Origin: Candidatus Woesearchaeota archaeon CG07_land_8_20_14_0_80_44_23
Lineage (GTDB): Archaea > Nanobdellota > Nanobdellia > Woesearchaeales > 0-14-0-80-44-23
Assembly: GCA_002779235.1 (NCBI GenBank)
Contig: PEXD01000022.1
Location: 1 to 20,545, forward strand
DNA length: 20,545 bases
Direction of reading: 5' to 3'
This document shows, one piece after another, positions 15,647 through 20,545 of this stretch (position 1 is the stretch's first letter; every line of letters starts with the position of its first letter). A model generated the notes under the pieces. The model was not told the origin of the DNA, made no database searches, and saw nothing but the letters and a program-made list of their open reading frames with translations. The translations under genes were made by a program, and so were the position numbers.

Positions 15647-15892
15647 TTATTTATACACATCTTTTCTATGGTCAAAGCAATTTATTATTATCCTTTCCCT
15701 TTCCAATCTGTAAACAATCCTAAAAGGCGGAACTCTAACGCTCCTATGCCCCTTTAATTCATAACTTAAAGGTTTCCCTGATTCAGGCAACGCCGCCAGT
15801 TTTTTAATGTGCTTGATAACCTTAATCCGCATTGATTTATCCTTGATTTTATTAAATTCATTCTTAAATTCCTCAGAAAAAATAATCTCCAT
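15647..15892 (-). CDS. relE: RelE/ParE-family toxin
   Basis: The 81-residue protein matches the RelE fold: N-terminal strand MEIIFSEEFKNEF, a Lys-rich helix, then GHRSVRVPPFRIVYRLE and the C-terminal FDHRKDVYK. RelE enzymes cut mRNA in the ribosomal A site; candidate catalytic residues here are Arg53, Arg58, Tyr61, His75 and Tyr80. Its ATG starts one base after the antitoxin stop, the usual order of antitoxin first. The gene is convergent with the hydrolase, 8 bases away. The precise target (free mRNA, ribosome-bound mRNA or gyrase as in ParE) is not shown by sequence. Confidence 0.9.
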   Translation of the reverse strand: MEIIFSEEFKNEFNKIKDKSMRIKVIKHIKKLAALPESGKPLSYELKGHRSVRVPPFRIVYRLERERIIINCFDHRKDVYK

Positions 15893-15893
15893 T

Positions 15894-16169
15894 TTAGGCC
15901 GTCAGTAAGTCATCAATTTCCTCATCGCTCATGGAACTGTCTGCCTTAACAACCCTGCCTTTCTTTATCTCTTGTTCACTTCTTCTAATTTTTTCCAGCA
16001 GAAGCATATCCTCTCTCAGCGATTCTTTCTTTATCTGCTTCAGCATTATATTGCCATTCTCATTAAACACCAGGAACTTGGCTGACGGCTTAATGCCCGC
16101 ATCTCTCCTAATCTCAGCAGGAATCACCACCTGACCATTCTCAGACATTTTAGTAATAGATATTTCCAT
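15894..16169 (-). CDS. AbrB/MazE-type antitoxin
   Basis: This 91-residue protein opens with a SpoVT/AbrB swapped-hairpin DNA-binding domain, visible in KMSENGQVVIPAEIRRDAG, and continues with a charged helical tail ending EEIDDLL that would wrap the toxin. The start chosen is ATG 16169, with AGGTGG six bases upstream (16176-16181); TTG 16175 is an in-frame alternative. It would neutralise RelE and repress its own operon through the palindrome at 16184-16209. The combination of an AbrB antitoxin with a RelE toxin is known in archaea. Confidence 0.9.
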   Translation of the reverse strand: MEISITKMSENGQVVIPAEIRRDAGIKPSAKFLVFNENGNIMLKQIKKESLREDMLLLEKIRRSEQEIKKGRVVKADSSMSDEEIDDLLTA

Positions 16170-16183
16170 TTTCAACCACCTAC

Positions 16184-16209
16184 AATATATTTTAATATTA
16201 AAATGTATT
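16184..16209 (-). promoter_or_regulatory. 26-bp palindromic operator of the AbrB-RelE operon
   Basis: The core TTTTAATATTAAAA (16190-16203) is a perfect palindrome; the flanks extend it to 26 bases with one mismatched pair. It covers the predicted start region between the TATA box (16211-16220) and the ribosome binding site (16176-16181), where a bound repressor would block initiation. Confidence 0.6.
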
Positions 16210-16210
16210 T

Positions 16211-16220
16211 TATATATAAA
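16211..16220 (-). promoter_or_regulatory. TATA box of the AbrB-RelE operon
   Basis: Minus strand TTTATATATA, centred about 46 bases before ATG 16169, leaving a leader of about 19 bases that contains AGGTGG. Confidence 0.5.
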
Positions 16221-16371
16221 CCTTCTGTTTTTGAAGTTCTTGAATCAGTGAACATATTATTAAGCGTTTAACAGATTTTTTCGGAAGAGTTCCGACAGCC
16301 GAACTATATTCTCAAAAATTAAGATTTGGCAGAATAAGCGGTTGATCAGATTATCTCATGAGAAGCTATGA

Positions 16372-16406
16372 ACAGGAAGCTTTATCGGAACAACCGAGCT
16401 TCCTGT
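16372..16406. repeat. Stem-loop just after the NYN gene
   Basis: ACAGGAAGCT (16372-16381) and AGCTTCCTGT (16397-16406) are perfect 10-base arms around a 15-base loop, in which CGG and CCG (16386-16388, 16394-16396) can pair further. It begins 12 bases past the NYN stop on the minus strand and may stabilise or end that transcript. A weaker hairpin TCGGAA/TTCCGA lies at 16281-16295. Confidence 0.55.
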
Positions 16407-16418
16407 CCGTTATGACAA

Positions 16419-17066
16419 TCAAGTGTGTGGCGTTTTATTATTTATAAGGTTTTCGCTTTTTTTATCGGCTTTTTGCTTATTTTGATTAGGCATATCAGGT
16501 TTTATAAGACGTTGTTTTCCAAATACATCTAACATCCTATCAATTACTAAAACTTTATCTGCACATTCTCTTAATTTTGGGGATAATGCAGAATCAAATG
16601 ATAAAACCCATACCTTCTTGCCTTTTGATTTAACCAAATCAATAAGCGCGACATAGTCCCCATCTCCACTTAGTATTACTGCTATATCATATGCATTTTC
16701 GTAAGCTAGACTAATCATGTCAGCAGTCAGGAAAATATCCACCCCCTTTTGTGAAGGTTTTGAAATTGCTGTAAAATCTATTTCCTTAAGCCGTAGAGTT
16801 ATGCCATTCTGTCTCAAATCTCTGAAGAATTGTTCACGTTCCGGTGTTCTTTGACTCGGGTGAGGAGCCCCATCATAAAAATAACCGCGAATAACTTTGT
16901 ATTTTTTGGCAAAGAAATTTATCATTTCTTTATACCCAAAGACAAAATGTTGTTCTGCCCGCAGATTATACTCTTTTTCAGCTTCATAGATATTCCTGGC
17001 ATCAATAAATATCATCATTCGCTCGGGTATATTAATCTGATATTGTAATGTGTCTTGTGAATCCAT
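16419..17066 (-). CDS. NYN-domain (LabA/DUF88-like) RNase
   Basis: The 215-residue protein has the PIN-like NYN fold with the expected acidic residues: Asp22 in FIDARNIYEAE, Asp110 (KGVDIFLTADM) and Asp116, and Asp135/Asp137 in LSGDGDYVALIDL. Such enzymes are metal-dependent RNases; some process or degrade RNA in defence or RNA turnover. Residues 184-215 are a polar, Lys/Asn-rich tail. Codon use is AT-rich compared with smc or rfcL, and the gene sits among toxin-antitoxin genes, so transfer is possible. No ribosome binding site precedes ATG 17066, and an AT-rich box about 28 bases away allows a leaderless message. Confidence 0.85.
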   Translation of the reverse strand: MDSQDTLQYQINIPERMMIFIDARNIYEAEKEYNLRAEQHFVFGYKEMINFFAKKYKVIRGYFYDGAPHPSQRTPEREQFFRDLRQNGITLRLKEIDFTAISKPSQKGVDIFLTADMISLAYENAYDIAVILSGDGDYVALIDLVKSKGKKVWVLSFDSALSPKLRECADKVLVIDRMLDVFGKQRLIKPDMPNQNKQKADKKSENLINNKTPHT

Positions 17067-17089
17067 GATGACAAGGCAAATAAGTCAAG

Positions 17090-17098
17090 ATAAATAGT
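17090..17098 (-). promoter_or_regulatory. Weak TATA-like box of the NYN gene
   Basis: Minus strand CTATTTATC, centred about 28 bases before ATG 17066. Placed by distance; sequence match is modest. Confidence 0.3.
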
Positions 17099-17165
17099 TT
17101 CAGCAGGTTTTTCCGGAGGATTTCCGGCATACAGAATTTTAACACAAAGCCATTTTTCCATTAAC

Positions 17166-17173
17166 TTTAAATA
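17166..17173 (+). promoter_or_regulatory. Probable TATA box of the DEAD-box helicase
   Basis: TTTAAATA, followed by an expected start near 17197, would give a leader of about 110 bases before ATG 17309. The leader has pairable segments at 17228-17268. A closer AT-rich box near 17285-17295 would leave almost no leader and is less well placed. Confidence 0.4.
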
Positions 17174-17308
17174 CCACTGCCAGATTCCCAACTTCAGACA
17201 GATAGCAAATTCTCGCATTAGGCGTGTCCTGTGGGAGAATTTACAATTGGAATGCACAGGGCATCTCCTCTGTTAAAAATCAAACAAAAGTATAAGAGAG
17301 TGAAATCT

Positions 17309-18748
17309 ATGAAATTTGAAGAATTAAACATACACCCAATTCTTTTAAAGCAGGTGTACGCAGCCGGCTACAAAGAGCCGACGCTGATACAGGAAAAATG
17401 CATCCCCCTTATAAAGCAGGGAAGGGATGTTGTTGCACAGTCAGAAACAGGCTCGGGAAAGACAGTTGCCTTCGGGCTTCCTGTGCTTGAGCAGATAAAG
17501 CCGAGAGAAGGGCTGCAGGTTCTCGTGCTTACGCCCACAAGGGAGCTCTGCGTCCAGGTTTCAGATGTATTCAGGCAGTTCGGAAGGGCAATGAAAGTGC
17601 AGACTGCAAGCATCTACGGCGGAGTTGGAATCACACCCCAGTTTGATGCGCTTCAGAGATGCGAGATTGTTGTAGGAACCCCGGGAAGGATACTTGACCA
17701 CATTCAAAGAGGCACAATTGACTTCTCAAGGGTGCGCTTCCTGATTGTGGACGAAGTGGACAAGATGGCTGAGATGGGCTTCATGGAGCAGATTGAGGAC
17801 ATAATAATACATGTCCCGAAAAAGAGGCAGACCCTGCTCTTCAGCGCAACCCTCTCTGATGAGGTGGACATCCTGGCAGAGAGGCACAGCAATTCTCCGA
17901 TAAAGATAATGACAGAGGCATATGTCTCCAAGGACAAGATGAGGCAGGTATACTACAATGTGCAGCCCAAAGAGAAATTCTCACTGCTCGTGCACCTCCT
18001 TAAATCAAAGGGTCCTGGCCTGAAGCTGATATTCTGCGCTACAAGGATAGAAGTTGACATTGTAACAAGAAATCTCAAAAGCCAGGGGATAAAGGTGGCT
18101 GCAATCCACGGCGGGCTCACACAGAGCAAGCGCCTTATTGCCCTGAACCAGCTCAGGGATGAAAGGATTGAGGCGCTTGTAGCAACAGATGTGGCAGCAC
18201 GCGGCTTGGACATCCCCCATGTGAGATTCATCTACAACTATGACGTCCCGAAGACATCAGGGGAATATGTGCACAGGATTGGAAGGACAGCAAGGGCAGG
18301 AAAGAGCGGAGAGGCAATCACAATCCTCACTGAAAGGGACTATGAAAACTTTGATTCAGTGCTTCGCGACCACGAGCTTAATATCGAGCCGCAGGAGATG
18401 CCGAAAATCATCTGGGTGCCGTTCACAAGAAGAATAGAGGGCGGCAGGGATGAGAGATTCGGCGGAAGAAGGTTTGAAGGAAGGGGCTTTTCAAGAGAGG
18501 GCGGAAGAAGCTTTTCGAGAGAAGGGCCAAGAACAGGCAGGGAAAGAGAATTCCCCCCAAGAGAGCGGGGCTCAAGAGTATTTTCCTCAAGAAATGATTT
18601 CAGCAGGGCACCTTCTCGCGAGGGCTTTGAGAACAGGATGAAAGAATCTGAAGCGCCGGGAAGGGCAGGATACACCGGCTACTCTGATAGGAATAGAAGG
18701 CGCGGAAAGCCAAGGCCGAGATTTGGAAAAAGGAATTTCCGCAACTAA
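17309..18748 (+). CDS. DEAD-box RNA helicase with Arg/Gly-rich tail
   Basis: An ATP-dependent RNA helicase that would unwind RNA during ribosome assembly or cold response. The 479-residue protein starts MKFEELNIHP, typical of the family. Motifs: Q motif around GYKEPTLIQ (20-28), I AQSETGSGKT (43-52), Ia PTREL (76-80), Ib TPGR (124-127), II DEVD (148-151; Val replaces Ala), III SAT (179-181), IV LIFCATR, V ARGLDIP (297-303) and VI HRIGRTARAG (322-331). From about residue 373 a low-complexity tail is rich in Arg, Gly, Ser, Phe and Glu (REGGRSFSREG, then RRRGKPRPRFGKR) and likely binds RNA. The frame opens upstream at GTG 17231, but that extra stretch lacks helicase likeness. Confidence 0.95.
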   Translation: MKFEELNIHPILLKQVYAAGYKEPTLIQEKCIPLIKQGRDVVAQSETGSGKTVAFGLPVLEQIKPREGLQVLVLTPTRELCVQVSDVFRQFGRAMKVQTASIYGGVGITPQFDALQRCEIVVGTPGRILDHIQRGTIDFSRVRFLIVDEVDKMAEMGFMEQIEDIIIHVPKKRQTLLFSATLSDEVDILAERHSNSPIKIMTEAYVSKDKMRQVYYNVQPKEKFSLLVHLLKSKGPGLKLIFCATRIEVDIVTRNLKSQGIKVAAIHGGLTQSKRLIALNQLRDERIEALVATDVAARGLDIPHVRFIYNYDVPKTSGEYVHRIGRTARAGKSGEAITILTERDYENFDSVLRDHELNIEPQEMPKIIWVPFTRRIEGGRDERFGGRRFEGRGFSREGGRSFSREGPRTGREREFPPRERGSRVFSSRNDFSRAPSREGFENRMKESEAPGRAGYTGYSDRNRRRGKPRPRFGKRNFRN

Positions 18749-18906
18749 AACCATTTTTTATGAGTTCAACAACCATTTTCACAAAGGAATAAAGATTATA
18801 GTTTTCTGTTAAAAAGGCATTTCACTCAGATTTCAAAATGAAATCAGAAATGATTTAGAATTAATAAAAAAACTTTATAATTTTATTGTCCTGATAATTC
18901 TCTGAT
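18749..18906. other. Convergent spacer, AT-rich
   Basis: Between the helicase and the nucleotidyltransferase. It has T runs on both strands (CATTTTTTAT near 18754 for the plus strand; seven A's at 18868-18874, a T run for the minus strand) that may act as terminators. A small imperfect repeat GATTTC/GAAATC lies near 18830. No gene is seen. Confidence 0.4.
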
Positions 18907-19521
18907 TCATAATCGCTCTAATTTTTTCAAAATCAATTCCTTTTTTATTTTCAATTCTCTTGGATTCAGGTTGAGATATTTGTAATCCTTGAATTCTCTT
19001 ATTATTTTTATCAAATTGCTCTTTAATGCATTAAGATTGTATTGCTCTATCGCTTCAGAATATTTCTCAAAATCCACATCCCCATTTAACACCAGATTCA
19101 TGATGTCTATTCTGTCTTTTTCTCCCTTTTCGCTTTCTCTTCTTTCCAATTCGGCATTTTGTTTCAATATCAGAAGAATTTCAGCATTTGCTACTCGAAA
19201 GCCCTCTATGATACTGCTGTGCTTTCCAATTTCCTCAACAGGAATTGCAAGTTTTGAGTAGTGGGGCACATAAACATCTATGTCTGCATCCTCTGTTTTT
19301 ATCTCATATTTCTTTAAATTGTCGTTCTTTCTTAAGTCATAGTGCAGCTTCAAGTAGTTCAAGCCCTCAAAGTTCACAATCACATCAATGTCTTTTGATT
19401 TCATGTTTCTAGTCCAGAGATAGACTGCCCAGCCGCCTATAAGGGTGAACTTGAATTTTTCCTTTATGCTCTGCAATCTTTTCCAGCTCTTTTCAGTTAT
19501 CGCATCATTCCAGTAATCCAT
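18907..19521 (-). CDS. AbiEii-like nucleotidyltransferase (probable toxin)
   Basis: The 204-residue protein has the minimal nucleotidyltransferase core: IGGWAVYLW at 28-36 followed by KDIDVIV (43-49, the paired catalytic Asp residues 44 and 46) and a third acidic strand DADIDVYV (78-85). A downstream KDRIDIMNLV (135-144) matches the conserved C-terminal element of AbiEii/AbiGii-type enzymes, which in bacteria transfer nucleotides to block growth. Its ATG 19521 overlaps the end of the preceding regulator by 17 bases and has GGAGGG eight bases upstream, so the pair is translationally linked. Whether it modifies tRNA, as shown for some relatives, is unknown here. Confidence 0.8.
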   Translation of the reverse strand: MDYWNDAITEKSWKRLQSIKEKFKFTLIGGWAVYLWTRNMKSKDIDVIVNFEGLNYLKLHYDLRKNDNLKKYEIKTEDADIDVYVPHYSKLAIPVEEIGKHSSIIEGFRVANAEILLILKQNAELERRESEKGEKDRIDIMNLVLNGDVDFEKYSEAIEQYNLNALKSNLIKIIREFKDYKYLNLNPRELKIKKELILKKLERL

Positions 19522-20095
19522 TTAGTTTTCCCTCCAGAAATTTTATGAATTCCTCAGCATACCACTCCTTTAGATTCCACAAGTCAACGAAAGTGTGAGC
19601 GATTGTTGTGGTATTTCCATAATTTCTGATGTTTGAATCGCTTTTCAGGACAAAAAGATTGGGAACCTTGTTGTTTTCAGGAAATCTTTTTTTTATTTCC
19701 TTTAAATCATCCGAATAAACATAAACCTCTGAATAATCAGCAGGCAACTCCTTGAATTTGAACCTGCAGGACGAATATGCACCAAAAACAATATCAGCAG
19801 GCATCTTCTTTTCAATTTCGTGAACAGGAAGCTCAATTCTTGTTTTGTAAATAATGTCTTTCCCGACATTTCTTGCAGAGGCCCAGCAATACAGAATTTT
19901 CTTTGCATTTATTACATGAAAGTTCCGCTGTTTTATGCTTACTGCTCCCATCTTCTCCAGCTGTTTCAGAGCAAGATTCACATTGCTTAAGGACACCTTA
20001 AGCTCTTTTGAGAGACGTATCTGCGTAAGAACCTTGTTTTTCTTCTCAATGGACTGGTACAAAATTTCCCTGAAAACTTCCTCTGTTCTTTTCAT
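19505..20095 (-). CDS. AbiEi-like winged-helix antitoxin/regulator
   Basis: The 196-residue protein has a winged-helix domain at 1-65 (QIRLSKELKVSLSNVNLALKQLEKMG) and a C-terminal domain ending THTFVDLWNLKEWYAEE-like, with TFVDLWN as the recognisable feature of archaeal AbiEi relatives. It is first in a two-gene operon with the nucleotidyltransferase, the standard order in AbiE systems, in which AbiEi represses its promoter and blocks the toxin. No ribosome binding site; a TATA box 26 bases ahead (20117-20126) suggests a leaderless message. Assignment to AbiE is by domain pattern and context. Confidence 0.72.
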   Translation of the reverse strand: MKRTEEVFREILYQSIEKKNKVLTQIRLSKELKVSLSNVNLALKQLEKMGAVSIKQRNFHVINAKKILYCWASARNVGKDIIYKTRIELPVHEIEKKMPADIVFGAYSSCRFKFKELPADYSEVYVYSDDLKEIKKRFPENNKVPNLFVLKSDSNIRNYGNTTTIAHTFVDLWNLKEWYAEEFIKFLEGKLNGLLE

Positions 20096-20116
20096 GTTTC
20101 TAAATAAATAATCGTT

Positions 20117-20126
20117 TATTTATAAA
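20117..20126 (-). promoter_or_regulatory. TATA box of the AbiE-like operon
   Basis: Minus strand TTTATAAATA, centred about 26-27 bases before ATG 20095, the right distance for a leaderless message. Confidence 0.6.
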
Positions 20127-20151
20127 TATTTCGATAAAATTCGAAAATATT
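20125..20151 (-). promoter_or_regulatory. Inverted repeat beside the AbiE-like promoter
   Basis: AATATTTCGA (20125-20134) and TCGAAAATATT (20141-20151) are inverted copies with one extra base, separated by six bases, and abut the upstream side of the TATA box, where the BRE would lie. A dimeric repressor such as the AbiEi-like protein could bind there. Confidence 0.45.
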
Positions 20152-20431
20152 ATAAATAAATCTTTTAAAAAAAGAAATAAAACAAGCTGCAAAAGAAAAC
20201 TAGGTTCTTCTGCATTTTAAACACTAATCAAAATGAGTTTTTTATCTGGCTTTGAAAATGTTTTCTTTCCAAGCTATACTCTCAGCGGATTTTTATGATG
20301 CATGAAAGCGGCAAAACTCCGGATACTTCTCTTACGGAAATAAAAAGGCGCGGGAAGCCAAGACTCAGGCATCTCAGAAAGTAAAATCTATACACAGCTT
20401 TTAAAGAAACGTTTATACACCTATTTATTAC
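20152..20431. other. AT-rich stretch without a clear gene
   Basis: No gene with homology is seen. A short open frame from ATG 20295 to TAA 20384 (29 codons) ends in RRGKPRLRHLRK, resembling the DEAD-box helicase tail RRRGKPRPRFGK, and AAGGCGCGG-AAGCCAAG is nearly shared at the DNA level; it may be a remnant or chance. A TATA-like TTTATACA lies at 20412-20419 ahead of the hairpin cluster. Confidence 0.35.
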
Positions 20432-20539
20432 AAAGAAATTGCGCAGGGTTTAAAGCCCCGCACTTTAGTGCGCAATTTCTTGTTCAAAGAAATGCTCTGC
20501 ATTTCTTGAACAAAAAATCTCCAAGAGATTTTTTTGTTC
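20432..20539. repeat. Three adjoining stem-loops with competing arms at the right edge
   Basis: Hairpin 1: AAGAAATTGCGCA (20433-20445) pairs with TGCGCAATTTCTT (20469-20481), 13 perfect bases; within the loop CGCAC-TTTA-GTGCG (20460-20473) competes. Hairpin 2: 20481-20495 with 20499-20512 (TGTTCAAAGAAATGC and GCATTTCTTGAACA, one bulge). Hairpin 3: 20508-20521 with 20525-20539, one bulge and a T7 run in its 3' arm. Hairpins 2 and 3 share GAACA (20508-20512), so both cannot form at once. Could be an RNA leader, an ncRNA or the end of an IS200/IS605-like element; the edge cuts off the context. Confidence 0.6.
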
Positions 20540-20545
20540 CAAAAC

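Noticed and set aside
17060..17110. Possible C/D-box RNA (ATGATGAC as C box)
   Set aside because: No convincing D box (CTGA) or D'/C' boxes at the right distance.
17015..17257. 80-codon minus-strand frame upstream of the NYN gene
   Set aside because: Overlaps the NYN start in another frame, has no ribosome binding site or family pattern.
17231..17308. N-terminal extension of the helicase from GTG 17231
   Set aside because: The added residues lack helicase likeness; MKFEELNI at 17309 is the normal family start.
20432..20545. CRISPR array at the right edge
   Set aside because: Units are inverted hairpins of different sequence rather than identical direct repeats with unique spacers.

Overview
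The window comes from an archaeal chromosome. Evidence: an archaeal-type replication factor C large subunit, a single-OB-fold SSB with an acidic tail, glycyl- and valyl-tRNA synthetases of archaeal type, TATA boxes centred about 26-31 bases upstream of many start codons (a pattern of leaderless transcripts), oligo-T tracts after genes, an AbrB/RelE toxin-antitoxin pair and a membrane-anchored winged-helix regulator. Compact proteins (492-residue GlyRS, 821-residue ValRS, 411-residue RfcL) and short spacers would suit a small-genome DPANN-type archaeon, but that placement is an inference.

Layout. 1-3268: 3' part of an smc gene running in from the left edge. 3279-5294 (minus): a GT4 glycosyltransferase behind a PIG-L/LmbE deacetylase; the GT ends in CTT-TGA and an open frame continues past the stop. 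5356-7437 (minus): tRNA-Phe(GAA), ssb and glyS. 7555-9642 (plus): membrane-bound winged-helix regulator, then a secreted coiled-coil protein rich in N-glycosylation sequons and a tiny lipoprotein; four phased TTGTTCCG copies lie just before the TATA box of the last two. 9660-12288 (minus): methyltransferase, rfcL (TTG start) and an integral membrane protein, closely packed. 12396-15639 (plus): valS and a membrane-tethered alpha/beta hydrolase with Cys at the nucleophile position.

The right quarter (15.6-20.5 kb) is more AT-rich and accessory: an AbrB-RelE pair with a 26-bp palindrome across its likely transcription start, an NYN-domain nuclease, a DEAD-box helicase (DEVD variant, RGG-like tail, possibly structured leader), an AbiE-like regulator/nucleotidyltransferase pair, and a terminal cluster of competing hairpins cut by the window edge.

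Two regions could be undescribed systems: the regulator/glycoprotein/lipoprotein surface module with its operator-like repeats (7.5-9.65 kb), and the hairpin chain at 20.43-20.54 kb. The CTT-TGA stop of the glycosyltransferase, identical to the core of the prfB +1 frameshift site, is the most distinctive single-site oddity.
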